A DNA stretch of 15,012 nt. It comes from Aquifex aeolicus (GTDB lineage: Bacteria > Aquificota > Aquificia > Aquificales > Aquificaceae). Position 1 is the stretch's first letter. Every line of letters starts with the position of its first letter. The DNA lies in assembly GCA_015662815.1 (NCBI GenBank), contig DQTK01000124.1, positions 1 to 15,012 of the forward strand, written 5' to 3'. Of this stretch, positions 1 through 6,814 are shown piece by piece. The notes under the pieces were generated by a model that saw only the letters and a list, made by a program, of their open reading frames with translations, was not told where the DNA came from and searched no databases. A program made the translations under genes and the position numbers.

Positions 1-153
1 ATTATCTTGATCCAAAATTATCCAATCATATGTATATAAAATATCATCAGGAAGGGGAGAATTTTTATAAAAAAACAAAACACACTCTGGTTTAGCAATC
101 CCAAATGTAATTGTGCTAATTAGGGTTAACAAAAGTCTTGTAAAGTATCTCAT
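1..153 (-). CDS. pelA: PelA-like exopolysaccharide hydrolase, 5' end only
   Basis: This is the first 51 codons of a gene that runs off the left edge. It opens with a signal peptide: basic MRYFTR, then a hydrophobic stretch to about residue 20. Next comes VLFFYKNSPLPDDIL and, around residues 41-51, YDWIILDQDN. That layout matches the first strand of the TIM-barrel glycoside hydrolase domain of PelA, where a beta strand is followed by an 'FDWVVVEP'-like strand. In Pseudomonas PelA is a periplasmic hydrolase and deacetylase of the Pel polysaccharide. The start is supported by a strong Shine-Dalgarno site (GGAGG, 5 nt of complement spanning 161-165) lying 7 nt before the ATG. The gene begins 38 nt inside the 3' end of pelG, so it belongs to the same transcript. 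The family call rests on motif resemblance plus position after pelG; a different secreted GH114-like hydrolase is the alternative. Confidence 0.65.
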   Translation of the reverse strand, partial: MRYFTRLLLTLISTITFGIAKPECVLFFYKNSPLPDDILYTYDWIILDQDN

Positions 154-1489
154 TTAAAAACCTCCTAAGCATTATCTTTCCTACAATCAATGCTATAAGC
201 AGGGATAAAACATATCCGTATCCGTAGTAATAAGGACCTAAAAGTTGAGTAACAAGACTGAAAACAAGATTGCCGATTGCAAAAACAAAATTCGTTATGA
301 GCATTTCCTTTCTTCTATCAAAATATGAGAGTAAAGAAAATATTACCATGAAACCTAAGTGTAGAAGTGCTCCTACAGATAGAATATTTAAAAGGGGAAT
401 ATAAAGAAGAGGAATATTTAAGAGTTTAAGTAATTTTTCTTCTAAAAATACAAATACTATTAGAGCAATCCCTTGTATTCTTAGTGTTTCATAGTAAACA
501 GCTTGCGCTTTTTCTATCATTTTATTGGCCAATCTATATAAATCCTCTAGTTTTCCGGAACCTCTTACCGCCTTGTAGAAATTGTCGTACTCTGTAAAAA
601 ACTTAATCTCTATTTTAAGAAAGAGAACAGCTATTCCCGGGATAAGAGAAATATAAGCTAAGATTACCGGAATATCGTAGACTATCGAAAACCTTATATT
701 TTCAAATATATTTTCCCCCGTAAGGGGATTAAACCAGAATATAAACTTATCTATCCATATAGCAAAGTTATAAAAAAAGCCTATTAAAGCCAAAGAGTAG
801 AAGCTTTTATCTTTTCTTAAGAAATCCCATTCAATGAGTTTATCTGAGGGATAGTCAATAATCATCTTTATCATAAGTAGGATGAGAAGTATAACTTGTC
901 CTATGTAGAAAGAAAAAAAACTCCATATAAGACCGTAATGTAAGCTAAATAGTAAAGATAAACCTATAATAGTATAACTTATAAAAAATGATAATAGTAT
1001 ATATTTATAAGTTCTAAAAGCTGTCAGTAATGCGTTTGTAATCCATATACCACTTAATACTGCAATTGTAAGGGAAAATATTACATTGTAATAGTATGGT
1101 AGCTCCTTGAATAAGTACAAAGAAATTATAAGTGAAATAACAAAACTGAATCCCATAGATAAGACTAAAGCTCCGAAGTAGTTTGGGAGCAGTTGTTTTA
1201 GTTCCTTTCTGAAAAATCTATCAGCTACATACCTTGTAAACATAAGTTGTAAAGGGCCGGAAAGTATCATACTGATTGCAACAGTGTAAGTAATATAGAC
1301 TTGATATATTATATGCATATGTGAATCCGTTGTGAGAGCCTTAGCTAATGCTGAAAACAAAAATATGCTTGATACTGCTATTATCCAGTTACCGCTACTT
1401 AGGAAAGCAGAATATCCAGTAGCTACAAATAGATTTATCAGACTTTCTTTTTTGAGTATTTTCCTGAGTTCTATAGATATACCTGCCAT
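116..1489 (-). CDS. pelG: PelG, inner-membrane Pel polysaccharide transporter
   Basis: A 457-residue polytopic membrane protein, close to the roughly 456 residues of Pseudomonas PelG. The N-terminus MAGISIELRKILKKESL is the family's diagnostic start (MAGIGFELRKLL in others), followed by about a dozen hydrophobic helices typical of MOP/Wzx-like flippases. PelG is thought to move the growing Pel polymer across the inner membrane, working with the glycosyltransferase PelF and with PelD/PelE. The ATG lies 2 nt after the pelF stop, so translation is probably coupled. No strong ribosome site is visible. The last 38 nt also encode the start of the pelA-like gene. No truncation or frame break is seen, and the gene is very AT-rich: 9 of 60 bases are G or C at 961-1020. 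Confidence 0.88.
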   Translation of the reverse strand: MAGISIELRKILKKESLINLFVATGYSAFLSSGNWIIAVSSIFLFSALAKALTTDSHMHIIYQVYITYTVAISMILSGPLQLMFTRYVADRFFRKELKQLLPNYFGALVLSMGFSFVISLIISLYLFKELPYYYNVIFSLTIAVLSGIWITNALLTAFRTYKYILLSFFISYTIIGLSLLFSLHYGLIWSFFSFYIGQVILLILLMIKMIIDYPSDKLIEWDFLRKDKSFYSLALIGFFYNFAIWIDKFIFWFNPLTGENIFENIRFSIVYDIPVILAYISLIPGIAVLFLKIEIKFFTEYDNFYKAVRGSGKLEDLYRLANKMIEKAQAVYYETLRIQGIALIVFVFLEEKLLKLLNIPLLYIPLLNILSVGALLHLGFMVIFSLLSYFDRRKEMLITNFVFAIGNLVFSLVTQLLGPYYYGYGYVLSLLIALIVGKIMLRRFLNEILYKTFVNPN

Positions 1490-1491
1490 GA

Positions 1492-2988
1492 TTAGCTTCT
1501 TATTAAACTCTCATAGACATTTCTATAGCTATTTATAAAACTATCGAAAGAGTAAAATTTGTTTACACGTTTTATGGCTGTAAGTCTACATCTTTTCCAA
1601 AGTTCCATATCTGTCAGTAGTTCATAATAAGCTTCAGCTATTTTCTCGGGATTACCTACAGGTGTAACTTTTCCCGCTTTTCCAAGACATATATCTTCAT
1701 CGTTCAAACCGCCGTAAATTAACTGGCGACATGATCCTACGTCTGTTGCTACACAAGGAATTCCCCATGAAAACGCTTCCAGGATAACCATCGGCATGCC
1801 TTCACTTATGGAAGTTAAACTAACAATACCCACTTTTGGAAGTATATTGTCTATACGTTGAAATCCAAGAAATTTTACTTTATCCTCAACTCCGAGGGCA
1901 TTAACCATAAGCTTACATTCCCTAACATAGTCACGGTCTTCCTCCTCCGGGCCTACTATCCAACCTTCTGCATGTGGATATTTGTCAATTAAAATCTTCA
2001 TGGCCTTTATGAAAGTTTTTATATCTTTAATAGGAGTAACCCTACCTATAAGTGCTACTATAGGAGGAATACTTTTGAGTTCTTCTATTTCAATACTAAT
2101 ATCTTTCCTTGTCTTAACACCGTTCGGGATTACCCCGGTTTTTTCAGGGGGACAACCTAACTTTATTTGAACTTGTCTTGCATCTTCAAATAGCGAAAAC
2201 ACTTTATCCGCTTTAATATAAGCTATCCTTCCGAGATTTAGGAAAAAGTTTATCCAAAGTTTTTTAATTTCATCTATATCGTATTTGGGTACTAATGCTC
2301 CGGAAATTTGTCTTGTCCAATGAGCATTTAAAATATCTATTTTTCGTTCTCTTGTGTATATACCATGTTCAGTAATTATAAAAGGTATACCTTTATGTTT
2401 CTTAAGCAAAGCACCCAAAAATCCAGCATATCCGGTAGACGGACTATGAATAAGTTTTATTTCTTTATCCAGTACATCGTATATAGACTTAACAACTACC
2501 CATAATGGAGAAAGTATATTCCTTACAGTCCAAAAAAAATCAATGAAAGGCATCTCTGAAGAAAGTTCTGTGTATAAGTTTTCCATCATTTCGAAGGTTT
2601 GTTTACCATAAAGGAAATGGGAAAAGGGTATTTTTTTCTCATAAAAGTCTATAGAAATTATTTCTTCAGGAATTTTCATATTTTCTTTAAGGAATACTTT
2701 GAGCTTGCAAACATCTTCTGAACCCTTTATATATTCAGCTTTTGGTTGTTCAGATTTTGAAAATAAAAAGTATGTACTTAGAAAAACCAGATTATTGGGA
2801 AGCTCATATTTAATACCTTCGTAATCTTCTTCTCTGGAGCCCAGGAATAAAATACCGAAATTTATATCAGGCATTCCTGTTATTATCTGATGTATCCATG
2901 TAGAGACTCCTCCTCTTATGAATGGATACGTCCCCTCTACTATAAACAACACATCTATGGGGATTTTTTTATCAATTATCACTCTCAT
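1492..2988 (-). CDS. pelF: PelF, GT4-family glycosyltransferase for Pel polysaccharide
   Basis: Cytoplasmic GT-B fold glycosyltransferase of 498 residues, against about 507 in Pseudomonas PelF. The N-terminal domain carries the PelF signature FIVEGTYPFIRGGVSTWIHQ near residue 15, including the glycine-rich loop GGVSTW. The C-terminal nucleotide-sugar domain carries EGMPMVILEAFSWGIPCVAT near residues 395-415, the EX7E motif of GT4 enzymes. PelF is known to use UDP-activated N-acetylhexosamine to build Pel. A TTG six bases upstream would extend the protein by two residues. I chose ATG at 2988-2986 because it forms an ATGA overlap with the TGA of the preceding TPR gene, a typical translational-coupling arrangement. 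The gene is followed 2 nt later by pelG. The pair PelF-PelG is the most conserved part of Pel loci, which makes this assignment firm. Confidence 0.88.
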   Translation of the reverse strand: MRVIIDKKIPIDVLFIVEGTYPFIRGGVSTWIHQIITGMPDINFGILFLGSREEDYEGIKYELPNNLVFLSTYFLFSKSEQPKAEYIKGSEDVCKLKVFLKENMKIPEEIISIDFYEKKIPFSHFLYGKQTFEMMENLYTELSSEMPFIDFFWTVRNILSPLWVVVKSIYDVLDKEIKLIHSPSTGYAGFLGALLKKHKGIPFIITEHGIYTRERKIDILNAHWTRQISGALVPKYDIDEIKKLWINFFLNLGRIAYIKADKVFSLFEDARQVQIKLGCPPEKTGVIPNGVKTRKDISIEIEELKSIPPIVALIGRVTPIKDIKTFIKAMKILIDKYPHAEGWIVGPEEEDRDYVRECKLMVNALGVEDKVKFLGFQRIDNILPKVGIVSLTSISEGMPMVILEAFSWGIPCVATDVGSCRQLIYGGLNDEDICLGKAGKVTPVGNPEKIAEAYYELLTDMELWKRCRLTAIKRVNKFYSFDSFINSYRNVYESLIRS

Positions 2989-3866
2989 ATCCAAGTCTTA
3001 AGTATTGATACTGTTCTAGGATTTGTAATAATAATATCTTTAAATTTTCCCATTATTTTAATAATAGAAGAGAAATCCTTTAAGTTATAAAAAGCTTCCA
3101 ATAGATAAGGTATTACTCTTTCAGGAGGAAAACCAAGATTTATAGCTTTTAACAAAGCTTCTTTGGCTTTTTCGTATTCTCCCAGTTTAATATATATCCT
3201 TCCCATAAGGAAAAAGAGTTTTGATTCTTCCTTAATTTCAAGAGAACGTTTTACATAATTTAGGGACTCTTTTAAATAAAATTCCTCTAACTCTTTATCT
3301 GCTATACCTAAGTATACAAATTCCCAATACATTTCCGCTAATGAGGATAATAAATTAAAGCGCTGTGCATTATTATTTGTTAGCTTCAAAGATTGCTTAA
3401 GCATGGATATGTTTTCAAAAAGTCTTTTTTCAATAGCATTAATAGTAGAAAATGATAATAGCCTTATCTCATCGTTGTTAGCGGATATAGCTCTTTTCAA
3501 TAAATTAATAGATGCCGGATGAAGAAATTGTCTTAAGTAAAATACAGTTTTTAGGTTTAAATTTAGAACAGAGGATTCTCCTAACTTTCTGCCCTGGAAT
3601 GTCACCTGAGGAATATCCTTTAAGTTTATAGGTTCATAGATTAAAGAATATTCCTCCTTTTTTTCTTTGGTAAACAAAAAAGTGATGTATAAAATGGATG
3701 CCAATATAAATCCTGCGGGTCCTGAAAAGAAAATGATAAGTGTAAAGAATCCTAATATATTTCCTTTTATTTTTTTGGGAAAGAAGAATTTTAAAATTAG
3801 TGCTAAAATGAAAGAGCTAAGAATATGAAAAATAAAATAAAGAAAAACAAAATTTTCATCAAACAT
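2985..3866 (-). CDS. pelE: PelE-like membrane-anchored TPR protein
   Basis: A 293-residue protein with two N-terminal membrane segments (about residues 5-27 and 36-66, the second containing FFSGPAGFILAS). A cytoplasmic helical region follows, with tetratricopeptide-like repeats clearest at about residues 210-265 (FFLMGRIYIKLGEYEKAKEA and the next helix pair). This matches the architecture of PelE, a two-helix plus TPR protein of about 330 residues that joins PelD, PelF and PelG in the synthase complex. It overlaps pelF by the ATGA junction and is the first gene of the cluster. Its start is supported by GGAGG 9-13 nt upstream of the ATG. The PelE call rests on architecture and position because sequence conservation in PelE is low. 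It could instead be an unrelated TPR scaffold recruited to the locus. Confidence 0.55.
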   Translation of the reverse strand: MFDENFVFLYFIFHILSSFILALILKFFFPKKIKGNILGFFTLIIFFSGPAGFILASILYITFLFTKEKKEEYSLIYEPINLKDIPQVTFQGRKLGESSVLNLNLKTVFYLRQFLHPASINLLKRAISANNDEIRLLSFSTINAIEKRLFENISMLKQSLKLTNNNAQRFNLLSSLAEMYWEFVYLGIADKELEEFYLKESLNYVKRSLEIKEESKLFFLMGRIYIKLGEYEKAKEALLKAINLGFPPERVIPYLLEAFYNLKDFSSIIKIMGKFKDIIITNPRTVSILKTWI

Positions 3867-3889
3867 TTATGCTTACCTCCTGCAAACAG

Positions 3890-3908
3890 TTGATAGTTTT
3901 GTTATCAA
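3890..3908. promoter_or_regulatory. Inverted repeat in the leader of the pel cluster
   Basis: TTGATA and TATCAA form a perfect 6-bp inverted repeat with a 7-nt spacer (GTTTTGT on the plus strand). It lies between the possible -10 box and the ribosome site of the pelE-like gene. This position suits a repressor operator or a small leader hairpin. There is no T-run after it on the minus strand, so it is not a terminator. The repeat itself is certain, but its regulatory role is inferred from position only. Confidence 0.35.
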
Positions 3909-3913
3909 GTCGT

Positions 3914-3919
3914 ATTATA
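3914..3919 (-). promoter_or_regulatory. Possible -10 box for the pel cluster
   Basis: On the minus strand the sequence reads TATATATAATACG, giving a perfect TATAAT about 50 nt before the pelE-like ATG. No convincing -35 box is found 16-18 nt upstream, where the transposase relic lies, and the area is AT-rich, so a chance match is possible. Confidence 0.3.
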
Positions 3920-3929
3920 TATAATCAAA

Positions 3930-4031
3930 TTAAACAGGCTCTTGAGCTCCTCTATAACTTCTATCCGCTAAAACCCTATGCTTACCAATTTGACTGAGTT
4001 TTTCTATTAGTTCTTTTGCTCCATACTCCCC
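3930..4031 (-). pseudogene. Transposase C-terminal relic
   Basis: Minus-strand reading between two in-frame stops gives 33 codons: GEYGAKELIEKLSQIGKHRV followed by LADRSYRGAQEPV, then TAA. The VLADRSYRG segment after a 'GAKELIEKL' helix resembles the conserved 'VLADKGY-D/R-G' strand of DDE transposases of the IS4/IS5 type. In those enzymes it precedes the last catalytic region. There is no start codon and neither end of an element is visible, so this is a leftover scrap. It sits exactly between the pel cluster and hemB, suggesting an old insertion and deletion at this boundary. The match is by eye over a short segment and could be coincidental. Confidence 0.5.
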
Positions 4032-4086
4032 TTATTTTACTTTTTCTCACCCGGCGTATTCCTCTTTTTCTTTAAATTAATTAATT

Positions 4087-5079
4087 ATGATTGTAGGAAA
4101 ATTCCCTGAGCTAAGAGCAAGAAGACTAAGGAAAAATGAAAACATACGCAAGCTCGTAAGAGAAACCAGAATTACCCTCGATGACCTTATATATCCAATC
4201 TTTGTCATATACGGGAAAAATATCGTTGAAGAAGTACCCTCTATGCCGGGAGTCTACAGGTATTCGGTGGATAAGGTTGTCGATGCAGTGAAAGAAGTAA
4301 GAGATTTAGGAATTCTGGCGATAATTCTATTTGGTATACCTGAGCATAAAGACGAAGTGGGTTCTGACACCTGGAGTGAGGAAGGTATAATTCAAAAGGC
4401 TTTGAGGAAAATAAAATCGGAAGTTCCTGATATATATGTGATTACGGATGTATGCTTTTGTGAATACACTTCCCACGGGCATTGCGGAGTTCTTCACGAC
4501 CACGAGGTGGACAACGACCTTACCCTTGAAAATCTTAAAAAACAGGTTGTTTCCCACGCTGAGAATGGTGCGGATATGGTTGCTCCTTCGGGAATGATGG
4601 ACGGAATGGTAAAGGCTATAAGGGAAGCTCTGGATGAAGCGGGTTTCAAACATATACCTATAATGGCGTATTCGGCAAAATTTGCTTCGGCATTCTACGG
4701 ACCTTTCCGGGATGCGGCTGAAAGTGCTCCCGCATTCGGAGACAGAAGAAGCTATCAAATGGATCCTGCAAATTCAAGGGAAGCTTTGAAAGAGGTTCTT
4801 ATGGATGTAGAAGAAGGAGCGGATATCGTTATGGTAAAACCTGCACTGGCTTACTTAGATATAATTTCAAAGGTAAAAGAAAATGTTCTTGTTCCTGTAT
4901 GTGCATATAATGTAAGCGGTGAGTATTCCTTAATAAAAGCTGCAGGAAAATTAGGATGGGTGGATGAAAAAAGAGTTATGTGGGAAACACTTCTATCTAT
5001 AAAGAGGGCGGGAGCGGATATGATAATAACCTACTTTGCTAAAGATATAGCCAATATGATAAACAAAGGAGAGGTGTGA
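4087..5079 (+). CDS. hemB: Porphobilinogen synthase (delta-aminolevulinic acid dehydratase)
   Basis: This cytoplasmic enzyme condenses two 5-aminolevulinate molecules into porphobilinogen, the second common step of haem and sirohaem synthesis. At 330 residues it is full length. The two Schiff-base lysines are K198 (in AYSAKFASAFYGPFRDAA) and K251 (in MVKPALAYLD). The zinc-binding cysteines C123, C125 and C133 occur in DVCFCEYTSHGHCG, so this is a zinc-type rather than magnesium-only enzyme. The N-terminus RARRLRKNENIRKLVRET fits the family start. No Shine-Dalgarno sequence precedes the ATG: the upstream bases are AATTAATTAATT, so initiation may be leaderless or SD-independent. It is the first gene of a plus-strand run that continues through bioC. 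The next start lies 1 nt after its stop. Confidence 0.97.
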   Translation: MIVGKFPELRARRLRKNENIRKLVRETRITLDDLIYPIFVIYGKNIVEEVPSMPGVYRYSVDKVVDAVKEVRDLGILAIILFGIPEHKDEVGSDTWSEEGIIQKALRKIKSEVPDIYVITDVCFCEYTSHGHCGVLHDHEVDNDLTLENLKKQVVSHAENGADMVAPSGMMDGMVKAIREALDEAGFKHIPIMAYSAKFASAFYGPFRDAAESAPAFGDRRSYQMDPANSREALKEVLMDVEEGADIVMVKPALAYLDIISKVKENVLVPVCAYNVSGEYSLIKAAGKLGWVDEKRVMWETLLSIKRAGADMIITYFAKDIANMINKGEV

Positions 5080-5080
5080 G

Positions 5081-5425
5081 ATGCGGCTGTACGGTATACC
5101 CTCTGAGGACAGGGCGGAAGAAATTACAGAGAACATAAAGGAAGGTGAATGGGTATCTCAGGATTTAAAGGAGGGAATAAAAGAACTGCTCTCTTCAGAA
5201 GAGGCGAAAAATAAATTCAAGGAGCTTATTCAACAAGTAAGGAAATGGAAGGAGGAGATGAGTACGCTTACCCAGTACACGGTATTTATCTTTATAGATA
5301 ATTCTCAAAATCCCAATGCTATAAAGATATATGACACTTCTTCACTTGGATGCGGGACAAATCTCATACCTGAAAGGTGGAGAATTTACCGAAAGGAACT
5401 TGAGGGTGAGTTCGGTGATAATTAA
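5081..5425 (+). CDS. Small protein of unknown function in the hemB operon
   Basis: I do not recognise this 114-residue protein. It is soluble and charged, with a helical N-terminal two-thirds rich in Glu and Lys (about residues 10-62). The C-terminal part has a strand-like segment YTVFIFIDNSQNP, then AIKIYDTSSLGCGTNLIPERW. The IYDTSSLGCGTN segment, with a single cysteine (C90), looks like a conserved site. There is no signal peptide or membrane helix. The start is well supported by GGAGAGGTG at 5068-5076 inside the end of hemB. The next gene begins within its last codons, so the set is translationally coupled. Context alone (haem synthesis, glyoxalase-like hydrolase) does not define a function. 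Confidence 0.75.
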   Translation: MRLYGIPSEDRAEEITENIKEGEWVSQDLKEGIKELLSSEEAKNKFKELIQQVRKWKEEMSTLTQYTVFIFIDNSQNPNAIKIYDTSSLGCGTNLIPERWRIYRKELEGEFGDN

Positions 5426-6050
5426 AGTAATTCCGGTAGGACCTATAGCGGTAAATTGCTCAATAGTAGCTGACCAGACTTCGGGGGAAGCTGTAATAAT
5501 AGACCCGGGAGCGGAAGCCCATAAGATTTTGGAAAGCCTAAATGATTTTAAGGTCGTAGGCATAGTAGCCACTCACGGCCATATAGACCACGTAGGACAA
5601 GTAGGGAAGCTGAAGAAAATCTTTGATGTTCCCTTTTATATGAATCCCCTTGATAATTTTTTGATAAACGACGAAATATGGAGCGGTTTTGCCACTTATA
5701 TAGGTGCGGTACCTTGCCCTGAACCAGACGTGTCGATAAAGGAAGGAGACGAAATAAAGGTAGGGAACCTAAGGTTTAAAGTTTTGCATACACCCGGACA
5801 TACACCCGGTCTTTGCTGTCTCTACAATGAGGAAAATAAAGTTCTTATAGCGGGAGATCTGCTGTTTAAAGGAAGTGTGGGAAGATGGGATTTGCCCGGA
5901 GGTAATCTTGAAGAACTCAAAAAATCCGTAAAGAGAGTTTTAACCGAACTTCCCGAAGATACACTCGTTATATGCGGGCATTACGACGAGACAACTATAG
6001 GACAGGAGAGGGCTTTTAATCCGTTTGCGGGAGAATTAATCGGTGAATAG
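5415..6050 (+). CDS. Glyoxalase II-like metallo-beta-lactamase fold hydrolase (YcbL type)
   Basis: A 211-residue hydrolase of the metallo-beta-lactamase superfamily, matching the length of short YcbL-type glyoxalase II proteins (about 205-215). Metal-binding residues are visible in order: H54, H56, D58 and H59 in THGHIDH; H129 in HTPGHTPG; D148 in AGDLLF; and H189 in ICGHYDET. GSVGRWDLPGG near 153-163 is the usual GS-x-GR-x-DLPGG segment with Trp in place of Thr. Such enzymes hydrolyse thioesters such as S-lactoylglutathione, but the true substrate in this organism is unknown. I chose GTG at 5415 because it gives V/M-IIKVIPVGP, the family's usual start, after GAGGGTGAG. An ATG at 5331 would overlap the previous gene by 95 nt and add an unrelated tail. 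It overlaps its upstream neighbour by 11 nt. Confidence 0.88.
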   Translation: MIIKVIPVGPIAVNCSIVADQTSGEAVIIDPGAEAHKILESLNDFKVVGIVATHGHIDHVGQVGKLKKIFDVPFYMNPLDNFLINDEIWSGFATYIGAVPCPEPDVSIKEGDEIKVGNLRFKVLHTPGHTPGLCCLYNEENKVLIAGDLLFKGSVGRWDLPGGNLEELKKSVKRVLTELPEDTLVICGHYDETTIGQERAFNPFAGELIGE

Positions 6051-6804
6051 GACTGTAGTGCTCGAACACGTTTACAAGGAGATAAACGGAAGAGAAATTC
6101 TGAAAGATATAACCTTCGACGTAAAAGAAGGGGAGATTTTTTCAATAATAGGGAGAAGCGGTAGCGGTAAAACTTCTATAACAAAGTTAATAGTGGGGCT
6201 TTGGAAACCGACAAAAGGAAAAGTAGTAGTATTCGGTAAAGAAATTCCTAAAATTTCAAAGACAGAACTTGAGGAGGTGAGAAAACAAATAGGTTATGTA
6301 TTTCAAGAAGGAGCTCTATTTGATAGCTACAAAGTTTGGGAAAACGTTGTCTTTTACTATCTGGAAAAGGAAAACCGTCCGAAAGATGAACTAATGGATT
6401 TAGCGCTTGAAAAATTAAGAATGGTAAACCTCGACGAAAGGGTTTTAGACCTTTATCCGTCGGATCTTTCGGGAGGGATGAGGAAAAGGGTTGCTATAGC
6501 GAGGGCTCTTGCAACGGAACCCAAGCTTGTAATCTACGATGAGCCTACCTCTGGACTTGACCCAATAACGAGTAGAAGAATAGATGAACTTGTTGTAGAG
6601 TTGAGGGGGAAAACGGGTAGTACTGCACTTATAGTAACCCATGATATGATTTCTGCTTTTACCATATCCGATAGAGTTCTCGTTATAAGGGAAGGAAAAA
6701 TTAGAGCTATAGGAAAGCCCGAGGAAGTCATTAAAAATCCGGACCCTTATATTCAATCTTTTGTAGGTGATATAAAAGACTGTTTGAAAACTCTACACAT
6801 TTAA
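6043..6804 (+). CDS. mlaF: ABC transporter ATP-binding protein, MlaF-like
   Basis: A 253-residue ABC ATPase. It has Walker A GRSGSGKTS (37-45), Q-loop with FQEGALFDSYKVWENV (87-102), signature LSGGMRKRVAIARA (142-155), and Walker B LVIYDEPTSGLDP (162-174). An H-loop VTHDM lies near residue 200. 'GALFDS..VWENV' together with 'LSGGM-K/R-KR' is characteristic of the MlaF/TGD3 group, which powers glycerophospholipid transport between inner and outer membranes. The membrane partner (MlaE) and the substrate-binding MCE protein (MlaD) are not in the window. The GTG start overlaps the preceding stop by 8 nt, so it is co-translated with the hydrolase gene. An in-frame GTG 15 nt later is possible. No internal damage is seen. 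Confidence 0.85.
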   Translation: MNRTVVLEHVYKEINGREILKDITFDVKEGEIFSIIGRSGSGKTSITKLIVGLWKPTKGKVVVFGKEIPKISKTELEEVRKQIGYVFQEGALFDSYKVWENVVFYYLEKENRPKDELMDLALEKLRMVNLDERVLDLYPSDLSGGMRKRVAIARALATEPKLVIYDEPTSGLDPITSRRIDELVVELRGKTGSTALIVTHDMISAFTISDRVLVIREGKIRAIGKPEEVIKNPDPYIQSFVGDIKDCLKTLHI

Positions 6805-6814
6805 AATAAGCTTT

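Noticed and set aside
2989..2994. TTG at 2994 as the pelF start
   Set aside because: The ATG two codons later forms a clean ATGA overlap with the preceding stop and is the more usual start codon.
4327..4758. 143-codon open frame on the minus strand inside hemB
   Set aside because: Antisense shadow of a strongly conserved gene, with no ribosome site and no recognisable protein features.
5331..5414. ATG at 5331 as the start of the metallo-beta-lactamase gene
   Set aside because: It would overlap the preceding gene by 95 nt and add a 28-residue tail unlike the family; GTG at 5415 gives the conserved N-terminus with a ribosome site just before it.
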